Assembly (NCBI GenBank): GCA_900472485.1
Contig: UCII01000007.1
Span: forward strand, 72,614 to 117,133
Length of the DNA: 44,520 nt
Direction: 5' to 3'
From: Hyphomicrobiales bacterium
Lineage (GTDB): Bacteria; Pseudomonadota; Alphaproteobacteria; Rhizobiales; Rhizobiaceae
How positions within the stretch are numbered: position 1 is the stretch's first letter; each line of letters opens with the position of its first letter. Positions 9,174 to 17,863 of the stretch are shown one piece after another. The notes beneath the pieces were generated by a model. The model saw only the letters and a program-made list of their open reading frames with translations, searched no databases and was not told the DNA's origin. Both the position numbers and the translations under genes were made by a program.

Positions 9174-10706
9174 TCACTTGTAGATGAAGCCGACTGTGCC
9201 GTGGAAATCGGCATCGGCGACCGGCGGACCATCCTTGCGGCCGTAGATCTTGTTGACACGGTTCATGAAGAAGACACCGGCATCGTTCGTCGGGGAAAAA
9301 TTGTCATCAGGGCGGGCAAGCTTGTCGCGCGCTACGGGGCGCACGAGATAGGGCGTCGCGATAATCACAAGCTCGCTCTCATCCCGCTGGAAGCTCTTCT
9401 GACGGAACAGGGCGCCAAGGATCGGGATCTTCGATGCGCCAGGCGTTCCCGAGGTCGTCTGCTGCACGTTGTCGCTCAGCAAGCCGGCAAGAGCGATCGA
9501 TCCCCCGGATGGCAGCTCGACCGAAGTATTGGCGGCGCGCTGGTTGTAGGTCGGGGTGGATGACGATGCGACCGGTTCCGAGACCTGAGTCTGCACATGC
9601 AGGCTGATACGGCCGCCGGCCAAGACCACAGGTGTGAAGGCCAGCGTGATGCCGTATGTATAGGGCGTGATCGTCGTGTTGCCGTCCTTGTCGGTGGTGG
9701 AGTAGAGCGTCTGGCCACCGGAATTGAAGGTTGCAGCCTGTCCTGAAATGGCGGTCAATGTCGGCTCCGCTAGGGTGCGCACGGCACCGGCCTGTTCGAG
9801 AGCATTCAGATAGGTGCTGATATTGTATTTGCCGAGCGCATATTTGAAGAGTGTCGAGAGACCACCCGCGCCGGTAGCGTTGCTGGGATCGCCGTTTACT
9901 CCCAGGAAGTTCGTGGTTCCGGTATTTCCTATACTGCCCAGCTGCGCCACGCCTAGGCCGGAGGAATTGCTGACCAGATTGTCGAAACCGATCTGCTTCA
10001 GGACGCTGCGCTTGATTTCGGCGACGGTGACCTTGAGCGTCACCTGATCCTCGCCTTCGATCTGCAGCATATTGACGATCTGCGAGGTCTGCCGCCCTTC
10101 GGCGAAAATGGCGACCGCGTTGTTGTCGCCGCTGCCGGAGGCAGTCTGGTTTCGTGTCGTCGCTTCGCCGCCCTTGAGGAAGGCCTGGGCGAGCTGCTGT
10201 GCGCGGATCGAATCCTGCGGCGTGCGCACCATGCCTGTCAGGACGATGTTGTCGGAGATGATCTCGACGTTGATGTCGGAGTCCGGGATGAAACGCTTGA
10301 TATTATCCTGCAGGCCAGCAATGTCGCGCTCGATCTGGAGATCGAGGCTGACGATCTCCTTACCGTCAGCGCCGAAGATGAAGATATTGGTCTGACCGAC
10401 CGTCTTGCCGAACAGATAGATGCGGCGAGAGGTCCGCGTCACCGCATCGGCCATCTTCGGATCGGAGACAAGGATGTCGTGGGCATCGGCCGGCAGATCG
10501 ACGACAAGCGCCTTGTTGAGACCGAGCTTCAAAGTGCGCTTCGTGCCGAGGCCAGCAATCGTGACGATGCTGTCCGAGCCGCCCGCAAAAGCGGTGGCCG
10601 TGCGCAGAAAGGCCGGAACATCTGCCAAGGGCAGGCCGGCAAAGGCAACCGAGAAGGAGAGGCTTACGGCAAGGGGGAAGCTGGCTTTCTTGCTTGTCTT
10701 TAACAT
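9174..10706 (-). CDS. cpaC: CpaC (RcpA), outer-membrane secretin of the Flp pilus
   Basis: A 510-residue secretin subunit. In order: signal peptide (1-~28), pilus-type N domain (about 45-115, with the KTVGQTNIFIFG strand pair), a BON-like domain (about 120-190), and the secretin barrel (about 215-460) ending in IPILGALFRQKSFQRDESEL, the conserved closing motif. It forms the ring through which the pilus leaves. AGAAGGGG precedes the ATG at 10706; an upstream in-frame ATG at 10724 overlaps the cpaB stop as ATGA and would add six residues, so translational coupling with that start is an alternative. Confidence 0.94.
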   Translation of the reverse strand: MLKTSKKASFPLAVSLSFSVAFAGLPLADVPAFLRTATAFAGGSDSIVTIAGLGTKRTLKLGLNKALVVDLPADAHDILVSDPKMADAVTRTSRRIYLFGKTVGQTNIFIFGADGKEIVSLDLQIERDIAGLQDNIKRFIPDSDINVEIISDNIVLTGMVRTPQDSIRAQQLAQAFLKGGEATTRNQTASGSGDNNAVAIFAEGRQTSQIVNMLQIEGEDQVTLKVTVAEIKRSVLKQIGFDNLVSNSSGLGVAQLGSIGNTGTTNFLGVNGDPSNATGAGGLSTLFKYALGKYNISTYLNALEQAGAVRTLAEPTLTAISGQAATFNSGGQTLYSTTDKDGNTTITPYTYGITLAFTPVVLAGGRISLHVQTQVSEPVASSSTPTYNQRAANTSVELPSGGSIALAGLLSDNVQQTTSGTPGASKIPILGALFRQKSFQRDESELVIIATPYLVRPVARDKLARPDDNFSPTNDAGVFFMNRVNKIYGRKDGPPVADADFHGTVGFIYK

Positions 10707-10720
10707 GGTCTCGCCCCTTC

Positions 10721-11536
10721 TCATTGCGGTTTCGGCCCGCTGGGGCCGTCGGTTACGATCGCTCCCGATTTGATGACTTGTATCATGCTGCCGCCATTGT
10801 CCCCGGCCAGCAGATAATCGGCGGCCGTCGTATCGGGCTGCTGCGCGTCGGCAACGGAGCGCAGTGCCAGCGTCAGGCGATCGGCCATCTGATGAGCGAC
10901 CGCCAGGACCTTCGTCTGGTCCGGCGTCAGCTCCAGCGTCGCAGTTGCTCCAACGACCGCCTTGCTTCCGTCCTGCTTTTCCTCGATCTGCTGATCGACT
11001 GCCAGGACGCGCACGTTGCTGAGCACGGTTTCGGTGACGAGCTGCTGCTGCGAACCCTTGCGCACCATGATGACATCGACGCGGTCATTCGGAAGGATGA
11101 AGCCGCCTGCGCCGGTGGCGACGGAAATCTCCGTGGCGACGGCCCGCTTGCCTGCCGGCAGCAACGAAGAGAGGATGCGGCTGCTGGAATCGGCGACCTT
11201 CTCCTCGCGGATCGGCTCGCCCTCGAATATCGGCAGGCGAACAACGGCACCGGTCAGCTCCTTCAGAGCATCTGGGCGCTCCCGTTCGGTGATGAGGCCT
11301 TTGACGATGCCGCTTTCCGGCCAAGGCATCCAATGGATCGACTGCTCGTTCAGACGCGCGCCGACGGGCAGATTGGCACCGGCAACGAGGACGTTGACCG
11401 TCGCCTCCTTTTCCACGACCGCCGCAATCTGCTGAGGAACGATATTGCGCGAACCAGCCAGACGCATCGCGAGCAGACCGGCCATCCCGGCCGCGACGGC
11501 TGCCACTGCGAGTATCATTATGCGAGCGGGTTTCAT
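10721..11536 (-). CDS. cpaB: CpaB (RcpC), pilus assembly protein with SAF domain
   Basis: A 271-residue protein with a single N-terminal membrane anchor (about 6-25) followed by a SAF domain (about 48-110) and the RcpC/CpaB C-terminal domain. CpaB is a periplasmic partner of the secretin. The ATG at 11536 has AAGGA at a six-base distance; the ATG at 11542 would have none between. There is a 157-base AT-rich gap with a strong dyad between this gene and cpaA, so cpaB probably begins a second transcription unit. Confidence 0.92.
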   Translation of the reverse strand: MKPARIMILAVAAVAAGMAGLLAMRLAGSRNIVPQQIAAVVEKEATVNVLVAGANLPVGARLNEQSIHWMPWPESGIVKGLITERERPDALKELTGAVVRLPIFEGEPIREEKVADSSSRILSSLLPAGKRAVATEISVATGAGGFILPNDRVDVIMVRKGSQQQLVTETVLSNVRVLAVDQQIEEKQDGSKAVVGATATLELTPDQTKVLAVAHQMADRLTLALRSVADAQQPDTTAADYLLAGDNGGSMIQVIKSGAIVTDGPSGPKPQ

Positions 11537-11591
11537 GGTCATTCCTTGAGGAACAGGATTCTTCGCCCCACAGAATGACCGGCAATTGGTG

Positions 11592-11640
11592 TAATTATGG
11601 TTAATGGGAAGTTACATTTATTGTTACTTAACCATGATTA
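11592..11640 (-). promoter_or_regulatory. Long dyad in the cpaA-cpaB gap (candidate promoter or operator)
   Basis: TAATTATGGTTAA (11592-11604) and TTAACCATGATTA (11628-11640) form a 13-base inverted repeat with one mismatch and an AT-rich 23-base spacer. Each arm contains TTAACCAT reading outward on opposite strands, a pattern resembling half-sites described for CtrA in alphaproteobacteria; a TTAA-N7-TTAC string also occurs at 11601-11615. It lies 56-104 bases before the cpaB start codon. The dyad is seen; the regulator is inference. Confidence 0.5.
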
Positions 11641-11693
11641 CTTGGTGTATATTAGAAAATATATATGTGCGAGTTCGGTTTTTACTCGCGGGC

Positions 11694-12206
11694 TCAAGAC
11701 ATGCTGCGCGTGGCCGCAATCAGGAGCGGTGAAGACGGAAAGGCCATGACGCCACCGATGGCAATGGCAACTCCGTAGGGAATTTTCTTGGCGATCACCA
11801 ACGAATTCGGCAGCGCAAGACCAATGGCCAGTATCGTGTCGGCCTGGGAGCGGAGGAAGACGATGAAAACCGTCAATGCGCCGCCGATAAACGCGACGTA
11901 AACAAGAAATTCGACAAGGGATGAATCAAAGCCGAACCAAAGTGCGGCCGCGGCCAAAAGCTTCGCGTCACCGCCACCCATAACATTCAGCGCAAATAGC
12001 GCGAAGCATGCGAGAAAGACAAGACCGGCGCTGGCAAGATGTATGCCGATTTCAGCAAACGACAAGCCAAAAAACGGCGCCAGTGTCAGAAATGCGAGTG
12101 CGAGCGCGAGAGAGACGCGATTGGGGATCGTCATCGTCAGCAAATCAGAGATCGCCGCGATCGACATGCAGAGCGGAAATATAAATAACGCTGCAGTTTC
12201 CAGCAT
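11694..12206 (-). CDS. cpaA: CpaA (TadV), prepilin peptidase (A24 family)
   Basis: A 170-residue polytopic aspartic protease of the inner membrane that cleaves the leader from Flp pilin and pseudopilins. The two catalytic aspartates are in place: Asp21 in AISDLLTMTIPNR and Asp80 in VMGGGDAK (the GxGD motif). It lacks the N-terminal methylase domain of full-length PilD, as usual for the CpaA/TadV type. It follows pilA by 87 bases that hold a weak hairpin. Confidence 0.94.
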   Translation of the reverse strand: MLETAALFIFPLCMSIAAISDLLTMTIPNRVSLALALAFLTLAPFFGLSFAEIGIHLASAGLVFLACFALFALNVMGGGDAKLLAAAALWFGFDSSLVEFLVYVAFIGGALTVFIVFLRSQADTILAIGLALPNSLVIAKKIPYGVAIAIGGVMAFPSSPLLIAATRSMS

Positions 12207-12235
12207 GCCAGTCTCATCTTGGATGATTAAAATTG

Positions 12236-12260
12236 AAAACCGCCCATGTTAGCGAGCGGT
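12236..12260 (-). terminator. Weak hairpin between pilA and cpaA
   Basis: On the minus strand, ACCGC (12260-12256) pairs with GCGGT (12243-12239) and a short T-run follows the second arm. The stem is only five base pairs with a 12-base loop. A partial terminator here would let the pilin be made in excess over the assembly proteins, as in other pilus operons; the fold is weak, so this is tentative. Confidence 0.35.
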
Positions 12261-12293
12261 CTTCGAAAACACTACGATGCCGTGGTGAATACT

Positions 12294-12485
12294 TTACTTG
12301 GTACCGACGCCGCCACCAGACTTGTTCATCTGCGTAGCGATGTTCGTAAAGGTCGAGCTGAGCGTACCGCCGAGGGTAGTTGCGCCGGTGATGATGGCAA
12401 CCGAGATCAGGGCGGCGATCAGGCCGTATTCGATTGCGGTCGCGCCGGATTCATCCTTCAGGAAACGCGAAAAAATCTTGGACAT
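12294..12485 (-). CDS. pilA: Flp/Fap-type major pilin
   Basis: A 63-residue prepilin. A short charged leader (KIFSRFLKDESG) ends at Gly14, and the mature sequence begins ATAIEYGLIAALISV with Glu at +5 and Tyr at +6, the Flp processing pattern, followed by one hydrophobic helix. CpaA should cleave after Gly14. GGAG lies nine bases before the ATG. It is the first gene of the minus-strand pilus operon and corresponds to ctpA/pilA of Agrobacterium and Caulobacter. Confidence 0.95.
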   Translation of the reverse strand: MSKIFSRFLKDESGATAIEYGLIAALISVAIITGATTLGGTLSSTFTNIATQMNKSGGGVGTK

Positions 12486-12888
12486 AAGTTTAACTCCACT
12501 TTGTTGACAGCACGTCCGCCAACTGTTGCCGTTGATCGGATGAGTTGCACGGTAGCTTCCCGCCGTTTCTATCGCTTTAAAGAATTAGGTTAATGCGCTG
12601 TAAATACATAGGCGAAAATAGAATAGTTAATGTGAGATCCATGTTATTCCGTAAGTTTTTAAAGAAAATCTTTATCGGAATAGAAATTATTAGATGCATG
12701 AATATTAGCGCGATATACGATTTGGCTCAAAACAATACATGATCTGCGCAATCAAGTGGCGATGAAGGTCTGCTTGGGACATATGCACCATAATCGCATG
12801 ACGGAAGACGACCTTAATCGTTCATTCACCATTCTTTCTCATTCTATCCAGAAATTCTTTCCACTATCGCTTTCCAAGAGGCCAAACC
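12486..12888. promoter_or_regulatory. 403-base AT-rich divergent control region between pilA and the secretin-N-domain gene
   Basis: No gene is supported here. The stretch is visibly more AT-rich than its surroundings. It contains a 7-base inverted repeat TATTCCG (12645-12651) / CGGAATA (12676-12682) with a 24-base A/T-rich interior that could form a cruciform, an mRNA hairpin or an operator. On the minus strand it contains TTAACTAT (12630-12623) and TTAACCTA (12593-12586), each close to the TTAACCAT half-sites in the cpaA-cpaB gap. It must carry the strong pilA promoter on the minus strand and probably a promoter for the gene at 12889. Confidence 0.5.
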
Positions 12889-13317
12889 ATGCCAATCGGC
12901 AGCAGAACAGCATTCCTTGCCGGCATTGTCGCCACGGCCGGCATGATGCCGCAGCTTTCTCGCGCTGCCGGAGAAAGCATGCTGCGCGTCTATATGGATC
13001 ACGCGCGCGTGTTGAAGCTGGACCGCCCCGTCAGCAAGGTCATCGTCGGCAATTCGCAAGTCGCAGACGCGACAGTCGCCGATCCGAAAACCATCGTGCT
13101 GACCGGCCGCAGCTTCGGCACGACAAACATCATTCTGCTCGATACCGACGGCAATGCCATCGTGGACGAGCAGATTCTGGTGTCGATCGACGAAGGCAAC
13201 ACAGTCCGTGTGTTCCGCCAGACGGACCGCGCGGTGCTGTCGTGCACGCCCAATTGCGAACAGCATGCCCAGCAGAACAATACGACGACAGCCCCAACGG
13301 CTGCTGCCGGACAATAA
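12889..13317 (+). CDS. Stand-alone pilus-assembly secretin N-domain protein
   Basis: A 142-residue exported protein. A signal peptide (about 1-27, ending LSRAAG) is followed by a single domain (about 30-115) that matches the N-terminal pilus-type domain of CpaC: a VLKLDRPVSKVIVGNSQVAD beginning, a DPKTIVLTGRSFGTTNII middle and a valine-rich closing strand. The secretin barrel is absent. The C-terminus has a CTPNC pair and an Asn/Thr/Ala tail. It is divergent from pilA and upstream of two TadE-like genes, so a role as accessory to the Tad secretin is likely, but no direct function can be read. Confidence 0.85.
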   Translation: MPIGSRTAFLAGIVATAGMMPQLSRAAGESMLRVYMDHARVLKLDRPVSKVIVGNSQVADATVADPKTIVLTGRSFGTTNIILLDTDGNAIVDEQILVSIDEGNTVRVFRQTDRAVLSCTPNCEQHAQQNNTTTAPTAAAGQ

Positions 13318-13461
13318 CAACATTCGACAACGCAAATATTCTAAAGTAATTTAGCAGCAAACGACAATTCCAGTTTCCTCTAAATATGAAGAGAGAAGAG
13401 AAACGGATTATCAAGAAAGCAATTCTAGTGTCATCCGCGTGTAAATCGCCGCGGACTTCCC

Positions 13462-14082
13462 ATGACGCCAGATAATACCCTTCACGCCAATACGGGCCGC
13501 GCACGCCGCAGTGCCCAAAGCAGCTTGCGTGAATTCGTGCGTTCTCGGGACGGGACAGCAGCGATCGAATTTGCCTTGCTTGCCATCCCCTATTTTCTGA
13601 TCGTCTTTGCGATCATCGAAACCTTCGTCGCCTTTACCGCGGAGCAGGTCGTCTCAAACGCCGTCGATACTCTGTCGCGCCAGATCCGGACCGGACAGAT
13701 TACGGCAGCCAATACGACTTCGCAGCAATTCCGACAGGCATTCTGCAAAGAGATTGCCGTGCTCATTACCTGCTCCTCTACCGAAGTACAGACGCCGGCG
13801 AACCTTTATCTCGATGTAGAGAGCTATTCGAGTTTTGCGTCCATGCCGACGACGATCCCCCGTACGTCGTCGACAGATCCTTATTCCGATCTCAGCACCA
13901 CCGGATTCACTTTTACGCCCGGCGGCGCCAAGTCGCTGAACATGGTGCGCGCCTATTATCGCTGGAAGATCATAACGGATCTGCTGCGCCCCTATCTTAC
14001 CAACGTGCATCCAACCGACGGCTCGGCGTCAGTCTATCTCATCGTCGCAACCGCGGCCTTTCAGAACGAGAATTATCCGTGA
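13462..14082 (+). CDS. TadE-like pseudopilin / pilus assembly protein
   Basis: A 206-residue protein with a basic N-terminus and a TadE motif, RDGTAAIEFALLAIPYFL: Gly31 followed by Glu at +5, then one membrane helix (about 37-58) and a periplasmic remainder with two cysteines near 94-100. TadE/TadF pseudopilins are processed by the same peptidase as the pilin and are needed for fibre assembly. The ATG at 13462 follows a 144-base gap with no gene. Its last four bases (GTGA) overlap the next TadE-like gene, so the pair is translationally coupled. Confidence 0.87.
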   Translation: MTPDNTLHANTGRARRSAQSSLREFVRSRDGTAAIEFALLAIPYFLIVFAIIETFVAFTAEQVVSNAVDTLSRQIRTGQITAANTTSQQFRQAFCKEIAVLITCSSTEVQTPANLYLDVESYSSFASMPTTIPRTSSTDPYSDLSTTGFTFTPGGAKSLNMVRAYYRWKIITDLLRPYLTNVHPTDGSASVYLIVATAAFQNENYP

Positions 14083-14669
14083 GCGGCCTCAAGAGCATGA
14101 TCGGGAAAGAAAGTACGCCCTTTGGCATCCTGAGACGCTTCGTTCGCGACAAAGACGGCGTCGGCGCGATCGAATTCGCCATTCTTTTTCCCGTATTGCT
14201 GATGCTCTATCTCGGTGCCTTCGAGCTTACCGTCGGCCTCAACGCCTCGAAACGTGCCAGCCGTTCTGCAGGTTCGATTGCAGACATCATCTCGCAGCAG
14301 ACGTCAGTCACCAAGTCCGTGCTTGCGGGCATGCCCTCCGTTGCCGGCGCGATCTTCGCACCCTATAGCACGACCGGCCTGACGCTGAAGGTCACCGGCA
14401 TTGCCATCGACACGACCGGCAAAGCGACCGTTGCCTGGTCCTGGGCGCAGGACGGAACCAGACCATATACACCAGGCTCCACCGTCACGGTGCCGGCCAA
14501 CATGAACCAGGCGAGCACATTCCTCGTCCGTAGCGAGCTTGCCCTGCCCTATCAGCTCCTCAGCTTCGGTGCCAATTTCCTGCCAAGCGGAACAAACCAG
14601 ATCACCATCAGTCGGCAATATTATTATCGGCAACGCGTCGGGAATTCGATCAGCTGTAGCGATTGCTGA
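14079..14669 (+). CDS. Second TadE-like pseudopilin / pilus assembly protein
   Basis: A 196-residue TadE family protein starting with GTG inside the stop of its partner. RDKDGVGAIEFAILFPVLLM places Gly27 and Glu32 (+5) before a membrane helix (about 30-52); the remainder is periplasmic with a C-terminal CSDC pair. It is half the size of TadG proteins and shows no vWA domain, so it is better called TadE or TadF. It is the last gene of the short plus-strand pilus unit; deoB follows after 132 bases. Confidence 0.87.
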   Translation: MSGLKSMIGKESTPFGILRRFVRDKDGVGAIEFAILFPVLLMLYLGAFELTVGLNASKRASRSAGSIADIISQQTSVTKSVLAGMPSVAGAIFAPYSTTGLTLKVTGIAIDTTGKATVAWSWAQDGTRPYTPGSTVTVPANMNQASTFLVRSELALPYQLLSFGANFLPSGTNQITISRQYYYRQRVGNSISCSDC

Positions 14670-14801
14670 GCGCTTCTCATCGAAACGAAGTCCCGGCGGG
14701 CCATTCCAAACGGAAAATTGCCAAGTCGATGCCTCCGTTATATGGGTGACGTCCAATAACCCGGAAGACCTGCCGGGTGACGGCATTCTATCGGGTGATC
14801 T

Positions 14802-16022
14802 ATGGCGCGCGCCTTTCTCTTCGTTCTGGATTCTTTCGGTGTCGGCGGCGGCCCGGATGCGGCAAGCTATGGTGACGAGGGCGCCGATACGTTTGGCCAT
14901 ATCGCCGAGTTCTGCGCTGCAGGCGCTGCCGACCGCGAAGGCCTGCGTCAAGGTCCGTTGACATTGCCGATCATGTCCGGCCTCGGCCTGCTGGAGATCG
15001 CCAAAGCGGCAACGGGCAATTATCCTGCCGGCATGCCTCTGCCGGAAAAACTCTACGGCCTTTATGGCTGCGCGAGCGAAACCTCCCGTGGCAAGGATAC
15101 GCCATCGGGTCATTGGGAGATTGCCGGCACGCCCGTCATGTTCGACTGGGGTTACTTTCCGGCGGAAGGCGATGCCTTTCCGCCGGAGCTGGTGAAAGCC
15201 ATCTGCGAAGCGGCCGATCTGCCAGGGATTCTCGGCAATTGCCACGCCTCCGGCACTGATATCATCGCAAAACTCGGCGAAGAGCACATCCGCAGCGGCA
15301 AGCCGATCTGCTATACATCGTCCGACTCCGTCTTCCAGATTGCAGCACACGAACAGCATTTCGGGCTCGATAGGCTGATCGGTCTCTGCAAGATCGTGCG
15401 CACGCTGCTCGACCCCTACAATATCGGCCGCGTCATCGCCCGCCCCTTCATCGGCGAGACTATGGCGACATTCGAGCGAACCGGCAACCGCCGCGACTTT
15501 TCCGTATTGCCGCCCGAACCGACGCTGCTCGACCGTCTGGTCAAGGCCGAACGCACGGTGCATGCCGTCGGCAAGATCGGCGATATCTTTGCCCATCAGG
15601 GCGTCTCCAAGGTCATCAAGGCCAATGGCAACATGGCGCTGATGGATGCGACGCTGAAGACGATGGACGAAGCCGAGGATGGCGATCTGGTCTTCACCAA
15701 TTTCGTCGATTTCGACATGGTCTACGGCCACCGTCGCGACGTGCCGGGCTATGCAGCGGCACTCGAGGCTTTCGACGCGCGCCTGCCTGAAGTGCACGAG
15801 AAGCTGAAGGCGGGCGATCTCGTCATTCTGACGGCCGATCATGGCTGCGACCCGACCTGGCGCGGCACCGATCATACGCGCGAACGCGTGCCCGTCATGG
15901 CTTACGGGCCGGGCATCCGCTCGCGCTCCATCGGCATCCGCCAGACCTATGCCGATATCGGCGAGACGGTTGCGAAACATCTGGGAATTGCGGCAGGGCC
16001 GCACGGGAGGAGCTTCCTTTGA
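14802..16022 (+). CDS. deoB: Phosphopentomutase
   Basis: A 406-residue alkaline-phosphatase-superfamily enzyme that interconverts (deoxy)ribose-1-phosphate and 5-phosphate, linking nucleoside phosphorolysis to the pentose pathway and to DeoC. Metal-binding landmarks are [18 protein letters not shown] (residues 3-20), [15 protein letters not shown] near 87-101 with the phosphorylated Thr, [11 protein letters not shown] near 305-315 and [19 protein letters not shown] near 340-358. Length is normal. A small hairpin (14759-14764 against 14773-14778) lies 23 bases before the ATG. The stop overlaps the TTG start of add. Confidence 0.97.
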   Translation: MARAFLFVLDSFGVGGGPDAASYGDEGADTFGHIAEFCAAGAADREGLRQGPLTLPIMSGLGLLEIAKAATGNYPAGMPLPEKLYGLYGCASETSRGKDTPSGHWEIAGTPVMFDWGYFPAEGDAFPPELVKAICEAADLPGILGNCHASGTDIIAKLGEEHIRSGKPICYTSSDSVFQIAAHEQHFGLDRLIGLCKIVRTLLDPYNIGRVIARPFIGETMATFERTGNRRDFSVLPPEPTLLDRLVKAERTVHAVGKIGDIFAHQGVSKVIKANGNMALMDATLKTMDEAEDGDLVFTNFVDFDMVYGHRRDVPGYAAALEAFDARLPEVHEKLKAGDLVILTADHGCDPTWRGTDHTRERVPVMAYGPGIRSRSIGIRQTYADIGETVAKHLGIAAGPHGRSFL

Positions 16023-16987
16023 CATCGCATTTGAAGAAAGTGGAGCTGCACTGTCATCTGGAGGGCGCGGCTCCACCGGCATTGACGCTCGCGCAAGCGG
16101 AGAAATACGGAGTCGACACAAGCGCCTTCCTCAAGGACGGCATTTACCTCTGGAAGGATTTTGCCGAATTCCTCGTCTGCTACGACAAGGTTTCCGAGGT
16201 CTACCGCACCGAGGAAGACTATGCGCTTCTGGCGGAAACCTATCTGGAAGAGCTTGCCGGCATCGGCACGATCTATAGCGAACTCATCGTCTCGCCCGAC
16301 CATGGCGACCGCATCGGCCTCGGCGCTGACGCCTACATGGCCGGCGTTTCGGCCGGTATCCGCGCCGCGAAGGCAAAAACGCGCATCGAGGCACGGCTGA
16401 TCGTGACAGGCGAACGGCACTTCGGGCCGGAGCGCGTGGTGAAGGCAGCGGAATATGCCGCCAGGAGCGACAATCCACTGATTACCGGCTTCAACATGGC
16501 CGGCGAGGAGCGCATGGGCCGCGTCGCCGATTACGTCCGCGCCTTCGACATCGCCCGCGAGGCAGGTCTCGGCATTACCATCCATGCCGGCGAAGTCTGC
16601 GGCGCCTTTTCCGTCGCCGATGCCGTAGCTCTGGTGCGCCCGCAGCGTATCGGCCATGGCGTGCGCGCTATCGAGGATATGGATCTCGTCAAGTGCCTTG
16701 CCGATCTCGGCACCGTGCTGGAAGTCTGCCCCGGTTCCAACATCGCGCTCAAGGTCTTTCCAGATTTCCAGTCGCATCCGCTGCGCACACTGCGCGACGC
16801 CGGCGTGAAGGTGACGATCAGCTCCGACGACCCACCCTTCTTCCACACATCGCTGGAGCGAGAATACGAGCTGGCTTCGTCAGCCTTCGGCTTCAGCGAC
16901 AACGAAATCGATGCGATGACACGCACAGCGATCGAAGCGGCCTTTGTGGACGAGGCAACACGGGCGGCGTTGCTCGCGAAGCTCTAA
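16019..16987 (+). CDS. add: Adenosine deaminase
   Basis: A 322-residue TIM-barrel metal-dependent deaminase converting (deoxy)adenosine to (deoxy)inosine. The zinc ligands HCHLEG (residues ~11-16) open the domain; TIHAGE near 191-196 contains the third histidine and catalytic glutamate, RIGHG is near 215-219, and SSDDPPFF near 271-278 gives the catalytic aspartates. The start is TTG at 16019, overlapping the deoB TGA (TTGA) with GGGAGGAG just upstream, so it is read by coupling with deoB. It feeds inosine to the purine nucleoside phosphorylase encoded at 20523-21329. Confidence 0.95.
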   Translation: MTSHLKKVELHCHLEGAAPPALTLAQAEKYGVDTSAFLKDGIYLWKDFAEFLVCYDKVSEVYRTEEDYALLAETYLEELAGIGTIYSELIVSPDHGDRIGLGADAYMAGVSAGIRAAKAKTRIEARLIVTGERHFGPERVVKAAEYAARSDNPLITGFNMAGEERMGRVADYVRAFDIAREAGLGITIHAGEVCGAFSVADAVALVRPQRIGHGVRAIEDMDLVKCLADLGTVLEVCPGSNIALKVFPDFQSHPLRTLRDAGVKVTISSDDPPFFHTSLEREYELASSAFGFSDNEIDAMTRTAIEAAFVDEATRAALLAKL

Positions 16988-17108
16988 AAGCGTGGCTTAG
17001 GCCGCAGATTGGGGATGAAATCTCCAGAAGTGGCCTATTTTCTTGCACCAGAGGCGATTTCCGTGAAAGAAACATCTCATATCACGGAATTACTGGAAGG
17101 CTGAGACC

Positions 17109-17738
17109 ATGGACGGCGTCACTGTCATCGATCACCCGCTTGTGCAGCACAAGCTTACCATCATGCGCAAGAAAGACACGTCGACGGGAAGCTTCCGCCG
17201 GCTGCTGCGCGAGATTTCGACGCTGCTCTGTTACGAAGTGACGCGCGACCTCGAACTGACCATCGAGACCATCGAGACGCCGCTGCAGCCGATGGATGCG
17301 CCGATCCTCGAGGGCAAGAAGCTGGTCTTCGCCTCGATCCTGCGTGCCGGCAACGGCCTGCTCGAAGGCATGCTCGATCTCGTGCCCTCGGCGCGCGTCT
17401 CGCATATCGGCGTCTACCGCGATCACGAAACGCTGCAGCCGGTCGAATATTACTTCAAGGCGCCGGAGGATATCTCCGAGCGCCTGATCATCGTCGTCGA
17501 TCCGATGCTGGCAACCGGCAATTCCTCGATTGCCGCGATCGAAAAGCTGAAGGAGCGCGGTGCGCACAATATCCGCTTCCTGTGCCTGCTGGCAGCTCCC
17601 GAAGGCATCGCCAATTTCCGTAAGGCGCATCCGGATGTGCCGGTCTTTACCGCCGCCATCGACAGCCACCTGAATGAGAAGGGCTATATCGTGCCCGGTC
17701 TCGGCGATGCCGGCGACCGTATGTACGGCACCAAGTAA
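17109..17738 (+). CDS. upp: Uracil phosphoribosyltransferase
   Basis: A 209-residue enzyme that makes UMP from uracil and PRPP. The PRPP loop [12 protein letters not shown] lies at 129-140, [14 protein letters not shown] at about 74-87, and the uracil-binding end [18 protein letters not shown] closes the protein, as in all Upp. GGAAGG precedes the ATG. It follows add by 121 bases with no gene and is closed by a strong terminator. In context it recovers uracil released when uridine or deoxyuridine is phosphorolysed. Confidence 0.97.
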   Translation: MDGVTVIDHPLVQHKLTIMRKKDTSTGSFRRLLREISTLLCYEVTRDLELTIETIETPLQPMDAPILEGKKLVFASILRAGNGLLEGMLDLVPSARVSHIGVYRDHETLQPVEYYFKAPEDISERLIIVVDPMLATGNSSIAAIEKLKERGAHNIRFLCLLAAPEGIANFRKAHPDVPVFTAAIDSHLNEKGYIVPGLGDAGDRMYGTK

Positions 17739-17761
17739 ATCCGCTATTATACTTTTATCGT

Positions 17762-17792
17762 GCCCGGCAGTTACGCAACTGCCGGGCTTTTT
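17762..17792 (+). terminator. Rho-independent terminator after upp
   Basis: A perfect 11-base stem (17762-17772 against 17777-17787; GCCCGGCAGTT) with a 4-base loop is followed by five T (17788-17792). It begins 24 bases after the upp stop and ends the deoB-add-upp unit. Confidence 0.93.
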
Positions 17793-17863
17793 ATTGATCG
17801 CATTAGCGGCATTTCAGGAAAGCTCGTTTATAGATGGCATGGCCTGCTGGAGGGGCCTTGCCG

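Noticed and set aside
12756..13349. 197-codon plus-strand frame overlapping the secretin-N-domain gene
   Set aside because: It reads the same DNA in another frame; only the frame from 12889 has a signal peptide and domain.
14304..16121. 605-codon minus-strand open frame opposite deoB and the TadE-like gene
   Set aside because: It is antisense to deoB and part of two other real genes, with a low-complexity His/Asp/Arg-rich composition typical of shadow frames.
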